Below are positions 11,091 through 22,770 of a stretch of DNA of 64,000 nt, in pieces. Within the stretch, counting starts at the first letter, position 1. Each line of letters opens with the position of its first letter. The notes beneath the pieces were generated by a model that saw only the letters and a list, made by a program, of their open reading frames with translations, was not told the DNA's origin and did no database searches. The position numbers and the translations under genes are program-made. The stretch is from Aradus depressus (lineage: Eukaryota; Arthropoda; Insecta; Hemiptera; Aradidae): positions 124,001-188,000 of the forward strand of contig OY759225.1 of the NCBI GenBank assembly GCA_963662175.1. Reading direction: 5' to 3'.

Positions 11091-11516
11091 GCTGAAATTG
11101 TCTGATGTCTAACTTAAGGACTTATGAATTCTCATACAAATTTCCGTGTGGATATATTAATTACATCGGCAGCTATGGGCCTTTGTGTTAAGCCCCTTCT
11201 CTAATCCCCCCTCATTCCTTTGGCCATTTGGCTGAAATTGTCTGATGTCTAACTTAAGGACTTATGAATTCTCATATAAATTTCCGTGTGAATATATTAA
11301 TTACATCGGCAGCTACGGGCCTTTGTGTTAAGCCCCTTCTCTAATCCCCCCTCATTCCTTTGGCCATTTGGCTGAAATTGTCTGATGTCTAACTCAAGGA
11401 CTTATGAATCCTCATATAAATTTCCGAGTGGATATATTAATTACATCGGCAGCTACGGGCCTTTGTGTTAAGCCCCTTCTCTAATCCCCCCTCATTCCTT
11501 TGGCCATTTGGCTGAA
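11091..11516. repeat. Tandem repeat, three copies of 140 bp
   Basis: The unit starting GCTGAAATTGTCTGATGTC recurs at 11091, 11231 and 11371, with a partial fourth start at 11511. Copies differ by only a few bases. Each carries ATTACATCGGCAGCTA and GGCCTTTGTGTTAAGCCCC, also found singly near 17.4-18.1, 38.5-39.2 and 60.8 kb. The array is a local amplification of a dispersed repeat. Confidence 0.9.
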
Positions 11517-13002
11517 AATCTTACGGGGTTCTGGTTACCTTATAAAGTTCTCTCATATACATAGTATGTGAACATGATAATTCCCGATAGAATATATAAT
11601 TAATATATATGTTATGTGTAGAATTTAGCATATTATTATATTTTTTTATTACTTGGAGGTGAGACACATATACATCAGATTTAGTAACGTAATGTCCCAC
11701 TCTCTACTTGTACTTGTATTAGATAGAATCAGTTCTATGTGAGATTTCTTGTAGAGAAGTCTGAGAGTGAGTTTCTTTTGGTGGTTCTATGGTAGAGTCT
11801 ACTGATTGAATTAATTTCTAACCGATTATTTCCATATTAGATAAGTGAACATTATCTGTTGTTTGGATAAAATAAATTGTTTTTAAAAACAGTGTCGGTG
11901 TAGAAAAGAACTTAACTTATGTACCTATATATTCTATCGGGAATTATCATGTTCACATACAAAATAACAGACAGACAGACAGGAAGTTTTACTTATTTTT
12001 TAATAATAATATTTATTTCCGTTCTTCGAGTCTTACTTCGAGGTCATATCGCCTACTACCAGAGTGCTGGTGGATGGGCCCGGTTCTACTATGGGAATCC
12101 TAAATTTTTACTCACCTAGGGTAGAGAGAGATCTTTAAGAAGTACTTGACATCTTACAAGTTCAGGACATAGCTTGTCACATCCGAAGGACGGCGTGCTC
12201 AAAGTTTCTTCATCTCTCAGATATAAAAGCTAAGGGCTAGGTCGGATTTCAAACCCGGGATCTTGAGCTCAGGAAATAATAATAGTAATAAGCACAATAC
12301 AGTTTTAAATTATATTTTAAGTTGTGTTCAATTCTTCGCCAATCTATTGGCGTATAGGGGTATAGGGGAAGTTATGTATAGTCAGAAGTTCGATGTTGAG
12401 TTTTCACAAGAATATCATATTTTCCGACGCCCTGTTTCCAAAAATGAGAAAAAATGTTTTTCTAAACAGGATGACTCTCTATAGAAAATATATGTCGACA
12501 GGAAATTTTATATAAGTTTCCAGAATCCCATAGGAGAGGCATCTGTTTGATTTTCAGCCAAGGAAAGTGGGGCTTAGCACAAAAATCCCAATAACTGCAC
12601 CCGAACTAATGAATATATTGACACGAAATCAGTTGACAATGTGATTTGTTGATCAGTATGTGGGACTTGTGACAACCTTGGCCCGATACAGTTGACCTAC
12701 TGCACTATGACAGAGGGGAGTGACAGTATGTCTAGAAGGAACTCATTCGTGGGGCTTCAACTACAAAGGACAGGAGGTTCGAGGCCAGTTACCTTGGCTA
12801 AGGGTCTTTAAAGTACCTAACAGCTAAATAGTTCGTCACTATTGCTTAATGTTTGGTCCGAAGGACGACGTGCTCAAGGTTATTTTCCACTTCCCAATTA
12901 AAACAATTAAGTCTAGATTTCCAACTCGCGATCCTGAGCTCATTAGACACCACATGAAAGATAAAATAAATGTTTATTTGGTTTGAACTAATATTGTCAA
13001 TT
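11517..13002. other. Non-coding repeat-derived DNA
   Basis: Contains pieces of the dispersed family with CGAAGGACG(A/G)CGTGCTCAA (12183-12205 and 12860-12880) and a tRNA-B-box-like GGTTCGAGGCC near 12777. TTATTATTT-type simple sequence is present. No supported gene. Confidence 0.5.
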
Positions 13003-13260
13003 GGACTTGAAAAATAAAATAAAACTTGTTTATTTAATATATTGTCTAATTTCACTAACTATATATAGTTAGTGAAATTAGACAATATATAACTAGATAT
13101 AGTTAGTGAAATTAGACAATATATAACTAGATATAGTTAGTGAAATTAGACAATATATAACTAGATATAGTTAGTGAAATTAGACAATATATAACTAGAT
13201 ATAGTTAGTGAAATTAGACAATATATTAAATAAACAAGTTTTATTTTATTTTTCAAGTCC
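13003..13260. repeat. Perfect ~60-bp inverted repeat with a 34-bp tandem array as its loop
   Basis: The left arm (13003-13064, starting GGACTTGAAAAATAAAATAA) is the exact reverse complement of the right arm (13199-13260). Between and overlapping them are five copies of a 34-bp unit containing TTAGTGAAATTAGACAATAT. The whole could extrude as a long hairpin. It has no coding capacity. Confidence 0.9.
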
Positions 13261-13384
13261 ATTTGAATTATTTCACAATATCTCTGCAATAATGTCAGAT
13301 TTCATTAATATTGTCAAGACAGAAATATAGAATACAGGTGGGCTTTGTGCTACTGTTTTCACACTTTTTCTGGAAAACACATTA
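13261..13384. other. Spacer
   Basis: Holds remnants of the CACATTTTCTGGAAAACACATTA repeat. The TTA at 13382-13384 is the target copy for the next element. Confidence 0.4.
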
Positions 13385-14619
13385 GGGGCTGTTCACAAAC
13401 TACGTCACACGCCGGGTGGGGGGGGGGGGGGGGGGGGGTATAACTTATGTGATGATTGTGACGGTGGGGAGGGGGGGACTAAACAAAAAAATGACGTCAC
13501 GTTTATTATTACACTTTAAAATAAGAGCGTAGAAAATTTTCTAAAAATTAATTTCATGGAATTTTTTTTAACGTTAGTATGTTAATAAATTCAGGTTATT
13601 AAAGTAAAATAACATATTTAAATAAAATACATTTTATGTATAAAATATTGTACATATATTCAACATATGTATTCTACATACGTTATATTTCGATGTGCGT
13701 CAACAAAACAGTAATTTTTTATACCGACAAAAGTTAACCTGACGGCGACAGTCTTTCGGTCAATTCAGAAAACGGAGAATTTTCTCGACTTTTCCTGAAT
13801 TTGACATTGCAAAAAACTTTGTACCCTGAAGTTTTCAAGGAGCACAAGGAAGTTCCTTATGATATAGGATGCCCATCTGTGCAAGGAGACATAAAGCGGA
13901 AGACTCGCAAAAAGTGTGGCGTATACTTGGGGTCTTTGACATATTTAAAACGTCACTCGAAACAGTGCAAGACGGAGGCACCGGTAGTTAAAGTTAGACC
14001 GATTCGGGTTGCAGCTTGACGTCAACGAGAAATGTTGGCCATCATAAAATACATCGAGGATCAAGAAGCCGAGTGGTTCGATGACGACATGATAGATAGT
14101 AATAGGGAAATACCTGAACCTTCTGACAATGATCAATCTGAAATACCAATCATAATCATTGGGAGGAATCGTAATATTGCTCAGTCTTTTTTCATGATAT
14201 GGATTATCTCGCTTGAATAATCGAAATGTTAAATACTTAAATCGCTGTTCTTTTATTTAATTTATGAATACAGATGAATATAATATGTATGTTGTATTTA
14301 TGATAAATTGAAGTTGTATTTATGATAAATTGAAGTTGTATTTATGATAAATTGAAGTGGTATTTATGATAAATTGAAGTTGTATTTATGATAAATTGAA
14401 GTTGTATTTATGATAAATTGAAGATTTATTATTTTTATACAATTTAGTACTTTTCTTTAAAAAAAAAATTTCAGTTTAAATTGGGGGGGGGGGGGGGGTC
14501 ATGAAAAAATGACGTCACTTTTAGGGGGGGTAAAAAATAAATGTGACCAATTGTGACAAGGGGGAGGGAGGAGGTTAAAAACACCTCAAAATTGCGTGAC
14601 GTAGTTTGTGAACGGCCCC
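13385..14619. mobile_element. DNA transposon with GGGGC(T/C)GTTCAC ends and TTA target duplication (Zator-like?)
   Basis: The inverted ends GGGGCTGTTCACAAACTACG and GGGGCCGTTCACAAACTACG differ at one base. TTA flanks both sides (13382-13384 and 14620-14622). A run of more than 15 G follows closely inside each end, with CGTCAC motifs next to it. A 22-bp unit (GAAGTTGTATTTATGATAAA) is repeated about six times at 14300-14430. The ends and 3-bp target site recall Zator-type elements, but that superfamily call is uncertain. At 1,235 bp with no transposase core it is non-autonomous. Confidence 0.75.
13801..14019 (+). pseudogene. Short ORF inside the transposon with a partial zinc-finger motif
   Basis: About 72 codons, interrupted by a stop at 14017-14019. 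The frame at 14032-14220 follows with an acidic stretch. The motif KKCGVYLGSLTYLKRHSKQC looks like a degenerate C2H2/C2HC finger. The first codon is TTG and no ATG precedes it, so translation is doubtful. It may be the remnant of the transposase C-terminus or captured host sequence. Confidence 0.4.
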
Positions 14620-14622
14620 TTA

Positions 14623-15384
14623 GGACAGCAATGTCGACAGATAGGCAGCAACCAGAAACGATGATAGTCAACCATACACAGATTTAGATATATTGGGAGG
14701 GTTGTTGTGTACACCTAGGGACCTAAGCATCAAACGCTCTTATCCCTTCCCAATTGGCTGTACAGCGGCAGACCGAAATGTTACCTACCCAAGTTTAGTT
14801 ACATAACGTACGACTAATTATCGAGTACCTGTAATCGAAAAGTCCTGGACCATCGCCTACCATTCCATCCGAAGGACGAGGTGCTCAAGATTAAGGCAGC
14901 AATGTTGGTGGATAGCTAATGACCAAAAACGATGATAAATAACCGTAAGTTAGTAACTTAGTTATTTAGATTCATGCCCGGACTTCAACTACGAGGGACA
15001 GCGTGCTCAAGTTTTTATCCCTTCCCAGTTACTTTGACTAAGAGTCTTTAACGAGTACTTGACGTCTAACAAGTTCGTCACCATCATTTAAGTCCGGTCC
15101 GAGGGACGACGTGCTCAACATTTTTTATTTCATTTCTCAGTTAACAAAACTAAGAGCCCTGTCCAGATATCCGACTCATGATCCTGAGATTATTGACACC
15201 ACATGGAAGATAAAATAAGTTTCCATTTGGTTCGAACTAAAATTGTCAAGAAAGAAATATTGAAAATATTGTGGTACTGTTTTGACATATTTTCTGAAAA
15301 ACTCATTAAGAGAGCAAAATCGGTCGATAGGCAGCAACCAGAAACGAGGATGGTCAACCACAGACAGATTCAGATATATCGGGA
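14623..15384. other. Dispersed-repeat fragments
   Basis: Several partial copies of the module with ATCGCTTA / CCATCCGAAGGACGACGTGC (about 14865, 15095) and of AGGCAGCAACCAGAAACGA. No gene. Confidence 0.5.
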
Positions 15385-15830
15385 AAGTCCCATCCGAAGG
15401 ACGACATGCTCAAGGTTATTTTTAACCTAAGTGAAATTTCACCTACCCAGGTTTAGTGACGTTAGATACGACTCATTAACGAGTACCTGACATTCGAAAA
15501 GGCCCGGGATCATCACTTAGTCCCACCCGAAGGACGACGTGCTCAAGGTTATTTTTAACCTAAGTGAAATTTCACCTACCCAGGTTTAGTTACATTAGAT
15601 ACAACTCATTAACGAGTACCTGACATTCGAAAAGGCCCTGGATCATCACTTAGTCCCATCCGAAGCACGACATGCTCAAGGTTATTTTTAACCTAAGTGA
15701 AATTTCACCTACCTAGGTTTAGTTACATTAGATACGACTCATTAACGAGTACCTGACATTCGAAAAGGCCCTGGATGATCACTTAGTCCCACCCGAAAGA
15801 CGACGTGCTCAAGGTTATTTTAACTTCCCG
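15385..15830. repeat. Tandem array, ~134-bp unit
   Basis: The landmark CGAAGGACGACGTGCTCAAG (with variants) occurs near 15394, 15528, 15661 and 15795, spaced 133-134 bp. Each unit also contains TTAACCTAAGTGAAATTTCA, ACCTACCCAGGTTTAG, GACTCATTAACGAGTACCTG and GATCATCACTTAGTCCC. The same unit reappears at 23.8-25.3 kb. Confidence 0.85.
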
Positions 15831-16320
15831 ATTAAAATAGCTGACCTAAGTGCCTCGGCTAGAATACAGGTGGGGCTTTGAGGTAGTGTTTTCACATATT
15901 TTCTGAAAAACACATTAAGAGAGCAATGTTGATAAATAGGTAGCAACCAGAAACGAAGATGGTCAACCACAGACAGATTCAGATATATCGGGAAAGTCCC
16001 AACCGAAGGACGACGTGCTCAAAGTTATTTTTAACCTAAGTGAAATTTCACTTAGCCAGGTTTAAATAAGTTAGATGCTTAGTTACCGTGATTCATTCCC
16101 GGGCTTCAATTACGAGGGACAGCGATCAGAAGGACGACGTGCTCAAGGTTATTTTTAACTTCCCGATTAAAACATCTGACCTATGTGCCTTGGCTGGATT
16201 TCCAAGTGTCCATCTTGAGCTCGATAGACTCCATACGTAAGATAAAATAAGCTACCGTTTGGCATGAAGGAAAAATTGTCAAGGAAGAAATATTTTTTTT
16301 CTTTTGATTTTATAATAAAA
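15831..16320. repeat. Degenerate copies of the same repeat family
   Basis: Partial units with GGACGACGTGCTCAA at about 16010 and 16135, GATTAAAACATCTGACC and the end motif GAGCTCGATAGACTCCAT. They show the module was spread and locally rearranged. Confidence 0.65.
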
Positions 16321-16900
16321 CTAGCAGTAATACCCGGCGTTGCCCGGGGAGACTTTGACTTTTCTCATAATATCTCTCGTTCGAATCCATTTCAATTCTT
16401 CAATAGTACATTCATGATGTTATAATTTTCAATTATTCATACGGAATAACGCTTATAGTCCTTCAACGGCAGACATTCCAGCTAGTAAGTTTTTAGGACC
16501 CCTGGGCACCATGGCTAGTACGCGCCATTCAACGGCGGAAACCACAGCTAGTGAATACTTAGCATCAGTGGACGTCCTAGCCAGTGCGTACTTGAGAACG
16601 CTTGTGACCACCAGATTGATTAAAACATAGACTTCAACCATTCTGGAGCTAAAACTAATTTATTCAAAAAGATTTCTCATTAATCGTTGCAATGGTTTTC
16701 GAGTTACAAAGATTGCGTGAGTGGATGCTGGGATGGACCAGGGGTTGATTAAAAAATAGACCTTAACCTTCCGGTAGATAAAACTTATCTATTCAAAAAG
16801 ATTCCTCATTAATCATTGCAGTGGTTTTTGAGTTACAAAGATTGCGTGGGTGGATGCTGGGATGGACCAGATATTGAGGTACTAATACGTCTATAACCTT
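16321..16900 (-). mobile_element. Helitron 3' end (minus strand) with internal minisatellite
   Basis: On the minus strand the sequence ends in a GC hairpin CCCGGGCAACGCCGGG, eight bases, then CTAG followed by host T, the hallmark Helitron 3' end. Inside are imperfect ~38-bp units with CTAGCTGTGGT-like cores (16460-16630), which also occur at 23355-23579 in the opposite orientation. The 5' terminus was not found, so the right boundary is approximate. No Rep/helicase gene is present. Confidence 0.65.
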
Positions 16901-18336
16901 CCACAGACGATGACGAACAAATTAAAAAAACAATTAATGAAATGCATGAAGCCGTTGGTGAGTTATAGCGGTACAAGGCACAGACATTTTCAGCTTTGTA
17001 TATATGATGTATGGCATCTCTTTAGAAATCCAAATGAAAAGTTTGTTAATTTAAATTTTTTTAAATTACGTTAACTTTCTTAAAAATGTTATATATTATA
17101 TTTTTTTAAGGCCCTTTTCGAAAATTACTTTAGAAATCAAAATTTAGTAAAAGACCAGAGATACAATTTCTACAGGAAATGTGGTAATTTATTGTTTATA
17201 TTATTATTATTTCATCATTATTAATTTATTTATAATTATATATTTTTCATTTATTTTACACAATTTCTTTTTACCACAGAACATAGCAACATGAAATTTT
17301 ATATTTAAATTCAAAACCACATAAGCAATGCACCTATTAATTTTCCGCGAAACCGGTTAAAGGGAAGGAGTGTATCAGAGAAGGGGGCTCGACTCACATA
17401 AACTGACAACTGCCGATGTAGGTAATTAATGTATCGACATAAAACTTAGTATCAGGATTCAGTAGGGACTATGCAATTCAAATACATATCGCCCAAATGA
17501 GGTTGGTTTTGGAGGTTGAGCGAAAACGTAACTGATTAATTCGTGGTGGGGTAGTACATTGTCGGTGATTCACCGGCGACTTTGTTGTTTTGTTGTTTAG
17601 GTCTGGTGGAAGAGGACCCATGTTGGACACCATCAACGTCATTCATTACAAGATGTTACCATTGACTGGCACACTTCCTGACTCTGACAACAATGTTCCA
17701 TGGATAATCCCCAAAAATATATTGAAACCTTTCTTTCTATTTTCTTATTAAGTTTTCATCTTCTATTCCAATATAACGTTAAAGAAGACGACAGTGAATC
17801 TCCGACAATGTACTTCCCCACAACGAATTAATCAATTAACTTTTCGCTTCCCTCCAAAATCAGTCTACCGTTTGTGCTAATATTCAACAGTTGACTTACA
17901 TAGGGGCTCCTTAATCCTCATACTGAATTTTGTATTGATACATTCATTACATGGGCAGTTATTGGGATTTTTGCAATGAGCCCCCACCCCGGAACTACCC
18001 TCTCCCCTCAGCCGATATCACTGAAATTTGACAGGATATGTCCTCATTGGATTTTAATTTTAAATACGAAATTTGATGTTGATACATTCATTACATCGGC
18101 AGTTATTGGAATTTTTGAATTGAGAATCTCTTATCTATCCGTTCTCTTCCCGTTCGTTCTGACTTACATAACCTTCTATTAGTCCGTAGGTTTTTTTTTT
18201 GATTTGTGTATGTTGGTACCAAGATGGAAAAAACAGAATTTGCTAACAAAACCGACCTCGGGACAATTTTTGGCAGCCGAAAGACCAAGAAATTTTACAA
18301 CGTTTTCAGTTGTTTTCGAAATATCTCAAAAACTGT
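16901..18336. other. Non-coding; dispersed repeat fragments
   Basis: AT-rich DNA plus several copies of the ATCGGCAGTTATTGG / TTGATACATTCATTACAT repeat (17410-18120). No credible coding region. Confidence 0.5.
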
Positions 18337-21015
18337 CGACTTTAGCGACTTTTTCCCCATTTAATATTTTAGAGAGGATAACATTCTCTACAATTTGCAT
18401 TCACACAACTTGTTTGTAGAATGAATAGTGAGCGCGCTACAGCTTCCCAAACATTGACAATTTCAATCTATTCATGTTCCCCCAACCCCCTCCTCCGCCT
18501 CCTTCCCCCTCTCTCGCCTCCGCCCCCCTGACCATCACACTCACTCTTCTCTCCTGACTATTGCAGTTCTAGAGATAATTATTAAACTTGACAATACATT
18601 CTATCCTGATGATTTACAGACAAAGAAGCAATATTTGAATGAACAAAAACATTGGGGTGATAGGTTATAAGCAACAACTCTAGATATCAGTGTACAAAAG
18701 GTATATTGTTAATAAAAAACAAGTAAAGCAAATAACATGAAATGGTTAGTAGAATAAATCAGTAATAATTATTCATCATTCATCAGTGATAAATCAGTAA
18801 ATAAAATAGTTAACATGATTGTCATGAATAACAACGAAATTGAACATGCTGGTTTCATATTAAAAATTTGCACTTTGAAAGTAACAACATTTTGGTAGGT
18901 AACAGAATCATAGGAGAGAAACATACAAATTGGTTAGAAATAACATTAATTCCATTACCTTCTTCGATTACGTTTCGAAGGCCCAGGTTCTTCTTCACGT
19001 TCTTTGTTTGGAGGTAGAAATACGCTTTCGTTATCAAGGCCTTCGTTTCGGGCACCAAAAGCTGGTGGAACAGGTCCTCGTAATCTTCGCTTTCATCCAA
19101 AGACGAAATTGGTACAGAATTTTCGCACATCATGCCACTTCTGTGCTTACAAATGCTGGAGCATTGAAAGAGCAGGCTCTAGTGCACCCTATTTTGCAAG
19201 AACACAACACACTGTTAAGAAGAGACTCGGGCGCTAGATCTCTTGTTGTTTGAACAGGCATCAGACCTTCCCTGCTGCTCGCCCAACCCCACTCCTTTGG
19301 GTTGATCTAGTTACCCCACCAACTTTGAATTTGATGAAAGCCGTAGGAATGGTATCGTGCAGCATCGCAAGTAGGTGGTAGTCGTGCGACATTGATTCGT
19401 CTGTTAGACACTGATTTTGCGAACAAGTTAAATCGTAAAGTGTTCAAGGATTGGTCTGGGGTGATGTCGCCTGGGTAAAAGGTTTTCAGAATCTGCTCTC
19501 CAGCTTCAGCTATGTCGTCATGACTGCTTTTTGGATCCATAAATACTTCCTTCATTTCAGGAGATTTGTCGACAATTTTGCACAATTTCATCTTTCACCA
19601 AAGATGGCCGATGTGGTATCACATCCACTAACTGCATGGACCGAACCTACATGATTTAGTCGAGTAGAACACATCCTCAGCACTCCTTTCCCAGGCTTGA
19701 GAAAGAACAAGTTGCTGTATGACTGTCCTAACCCTGTCAGCAGCACTAGCAGATCGATATCCTCCCCAACTGTGAAAACATTTTCATGTTCCTTGGCCTT
19801 TGAAATGGCAGTGTTTACGATTAGTAAGTCAGCATCCTCTTGACTTCAATGTCACTCTTCAAAAATCTGTTTTAAGCAGTTTGATCACGACTCTTGTTAT
19901 GGTCATTTACCAAAAACTTTTTTTGAGCAACTTGATTGATCATGCTTCTCGAAGATTACTTCATGCGCCGCAATCGCTCAGATCTCTTTGTGCCAGTATG
20001 TGCAAGATATCCATCAAATACAACCACAGCCTTGGGTCCGTAATTTCTTATCAGATATGAAGAATAACTCTTGGCTAAGGAAGCATTGCAAGGGCAAATG
20101 ACTTTATGTAGGTGGTATCCTCCATCTACAACAGCAAAATGTATTTCCCCTGCCATTTCATTGTAGTCTAGGGGGTTGAAAGCCGTATACAATGATGATT
20201 AAGTGCCTTTCCTCATGCCTTCTTCGGTGAAAAGAGACATAGGGTGGGGCGCAAGTTCGTTTGTGAAAAACTGTTGTTACAAGGTTACAATTTTCTCTTT
20301 CCTTTTAAACGCCATCTTCTTGAAATTACCATGATCGACCATTTGTGAAACCCTTTCCATGCCAAATGACAGTTGACGTCTACTCCTCCAATAATACCAC
20401 TGCTTAATGACATTATGCAAGGCGGGTTGTTGTAAAAGCCACTCCCGCAATTTATTGGAGTCACCAGCGTCTCGGTCCACACGAGAACATCGCATATCCA
20501 CATGTTCCTCTGATGTTTCATAATGTATACCACATCATGAGAAAAATTCTGCATGAATACCATGGCCAGAGCCCATTTTGCCAAAACACTCTGAAATCCC
20601 GCTCCCACGTGACGTGTTACACCTCCACGGGCATTCATATTCTTCATTAGTGTTTGTTTGCTCAATGGTTTGACCGGACCAGTACTTGTTGGAGCGTCTT
20701 ATGGTGAGCGTTTTATAGCTTCTTTGTCGGTAAATCATGAGGATAGAATGTATTGTGAAGTTTAATAATTATCTCTAGAACTGCAATAGTCAGGAGAGAA
20801 CAGTGAGTGTGATGATCAGGGGGGTGGAGGCAAGAGAAGGGGAAGGATGCGGAGGAGGGGGTTGGGGGACATGAATAGATTGAAATTGTCAATGTTTGGG
20901 AAGCTGTATCGAGCTCACTATTCATTCTACAAACAACTTGTGGGAATGCAAATTGTAGAGAATTTTATCCTCTTTAAAACATTAAATGGTATAAAAGTCG
21001 CTAAAGTCGACCGGT
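18337..21015 (-). mobile_element. DNA transposon with ~300-bp terminal inverted repeats
   Basis: The left end (18337-18640) and right end (about 20713-21015) are inverted copies of each other. Matching landmarks are GTCGACTTTAGCGAC, CTACAATTTGCATTC, GTAGAATGAATAGTGAGC, CAGCTTCCCAAACATTGACA and CCTGACTATTGCAGTTCTAG. The arms have diverged by substitutions and small indels. Between them on the minus strand lie scattered pieces of one decayed protein. I could not define the target duplication. The superfamily is not clear from the ends. Confidence 0.75.
18855..20738 (-). pseudogene. Decayed ORF of an unnamed, repetitive arthropod protein family
   Basis: Read right to left, fragments appear in a consistent order in several frames: NMWICDVLVWTETLVT, then a block ending CHLAWKGFHK and FKRKEKIVTL, then GEIHFAVVDGGYHLHKVIC, GPKAVVVFDGYLAHTGTKRS with ERLRRMK, and finally TPDQSLNTLRFNLFAKSV with VARLPPTCDAARYHSYG and QIQSWWGN. 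This order (VVDGGY, VVFDGY, ERLRR, LPPT-AA-HS, QIQ-W) is one I associate with a multi-copy arthropod protein without an agreed name. Many frameshifts and stops separate the pieces. Its position between long terminal inverted repeats suggests it is the element's own gene. Confidence 0.6.
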
Positions 21016-21037
21016 TTACTATCTAAAATGTAGTTGT

Positions 21038-21578
21038 TGTAATTTGGTTATGTAAGTCAAACTGGGTGACAATTTTAAAATAGGGTAAAAGAACACGTTT
21101 CAGAAATAGGCTTAAACATTGACACAACACACCTCAGTGAAATTAAATCGAAAAAAATTTAATTTTTACAAATTTTTAATTGGGATTTTCAGATTCTTCC
21201 GGAAAAAACTAGGTTTTCCGGTATTTTTAGTTTTCTTGTATGAGCAATAGTTTCCGAGATATTGGTCTTTGAAAGTTGAGTTTCATCTAAAATCAATTGG
21301 GAGTGGATTCATAGACATCTCAGCCCGCAGACCGGGCGAAGAGTGGGGGCCACCCCCCCCCCCCCCCCCCTGCTCAATATCCTGGCTACGCCCCTGTCAA
21401 TTTCACATGTATCTTTTCATATTGAACCAATTATGTACTCTTATACTTCCCCAGTTATACTCCATACTTTAACTTTCTAAGGGAACTTCATTTTTAGCCG
21501 AGATATTTTGAAACACTTAATAAAAAATAAAGAAAAATGTATGCTTAAAAAAAATATATATATATTGTCTATTTCACC
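21038..21578 (+). repeat. ~530-bp dispersed repeat, copy 1
   Basis: Matches 25438-25964 in direct orientation, from TGTAATTTGGTTATGTAAGT to TATTGTCTATTTCAC, with scattered substitutions and small indels. It includes ACTAGGTTTTCCGGTATTTT and CATAGACATCTCAGCCCGC. A run of C (21355-21370) in this copy is shorter in the other. Its right side continues differently, so the copies share a body but not a flank. Confidence 0.85.
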
Positions 21579-22130
21579 AAATATATATATATGGGAGTAC
21601 TTTCGGTATTGCTAACATCTTCAGAGGCGATGTTGACACTTTCGCTACCTCGCATCTCAGACGTTGTCACGCTCATTTCGCTACGCATCGGAGTTGCACG
21701 CACCCGATTTTTTAAAGATACATTCAATATTAATGATGGACTGATATACTGTTGTGCTTCTAAAACGTGCATAAATCAGTTACAAGATAAACGAAGAACA
21801 AAATTGTCAATAATAAAGTAGATCCGTCTAGCGTTGTAGAACACATAAAATCTATATTTATATATACCTCATTTACAAGTCATTATACTCGAGAACATAA
21901 CCCTCACCGCAATCCTCGTCCGAACAAGGCGGTTACACTGTGCGCGTTTTCTGATATTCTGATAGTACGTTTCTGCCGCCCAGCTAAGATGGACAAACTT
22001 AATGATTTATTTTTCTTGAAAGTCCTTTAATAAAGTTATTGTTGTTAATTATTGGAAAAACAGAGCATGTGAACCAGTTATTTTTTAGTAGAGACGACAC
22101 ATCGAACCCCACATCAAAATAAAAAATTGT
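21579..22130. other. Region without a confirmed gene
   Basis: ATATAT simple repeat at 21555-21595, then sequence with an open minus-strand stretch (21569-21772) that I cannot assign. No splice sites frame it convincingly. Confidence 0.35.
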
Positions 22131-22136
22131 ACTTAC

Positions 22137-22269
22137 TGGTAGGGTTGAGTTCTGTAGCAACTTTCTCCCACATTTGCCGAGAAATACCTCTGTTATGATA
22201 ATTTTTGTCTCTCATATCCCACAAACACCTGTTCCCGTACACAAGACTTATCAATTTATCGTTATCCAT
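22137..22269 (-). CDS. First exon encoding a MADF-type DNA-binding domain
   Basis: On the minus strand ATG (22269-22267) opens 44 codons that end at a consensus donor ACCA/GTAAGTAC. The peptide has the MADF pattern: DNDKLISLVYGNRCLWD, then NYHNRG and MWEKVATELN, that is the L-I-x-V, W/Y-D, N-Y and W-x-x-I/V-A positions. MADF is a Myb/SANT-related domain of insect transcription factors. It is also the accessory Myb-like protein of PIF/Harbinger transposons, so a transposon origin is possible. The next exon was not found in this window. Confidence 0.6.
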
Positions 22270-22770
22270 GGTGAAATAACTAAATCACTCAAAATTCAAC
22301 GCACGAAAACACGCAAAACAGACGCAGGTCGCACGAAAAAATCAAACTTGTTTGAACGCTCAACTGGTTCTGACTACGTCGTGCATGTTCTGACATCATT
22401 TCAGGTGAACTCATTTTATCATCAGTCAGATAAAGTAACTCAACATTTCATAAAAAGTCGGCATATATTGTGATCAATTAAAAATTATCTTATTTCATTT
22501 TACAAATTATCTAATTTTTTTACATCATTTCAGGTGAATGCATTTTATCATCAGTCAGATAATGTAACTACAGTATTCAAAGTTACTGCATTTGACACAT
22601 CTTTCTTGTGATTTCACATAAAGCCAGAATTCAATTCAATTTCTTTATTAGCCCTTAGGAAATACATCTTTAGGCAAGGGGTTCGGCCTCATATATACAT
22701 TTTTGAACATTAAAAAAATAAAAACAGAATAATAAAATACAAAGAAATAAAACATAGCTCTTAATCCATA
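22270..22770. other. Non-coding, with a 132-bp tandem duplication
   Basis: ACATCATTTCAGGTGAA(C/T) followed by TTTTATCATCAGTCAGATAA occurs at 22392-22436 and 22524-22568. The sequence from 22625 onward (CAATTTCTTTATTAGCCC) looks like the reversed 3' end of a retroposon. Confidence 0.5.

Noticed and set aside
12690..12800. tRNA gene
   Set aside because: Only a B-box-like GGTTCGAGGCC is visible; no cloverleaf could be drawn. At most a SINE fragment.
13415..13438. Telomere-like or regulatory G tract
   Set aside because: A plain G homopolymer next to a transposon end, prone to slippage; no telomeric repeat.
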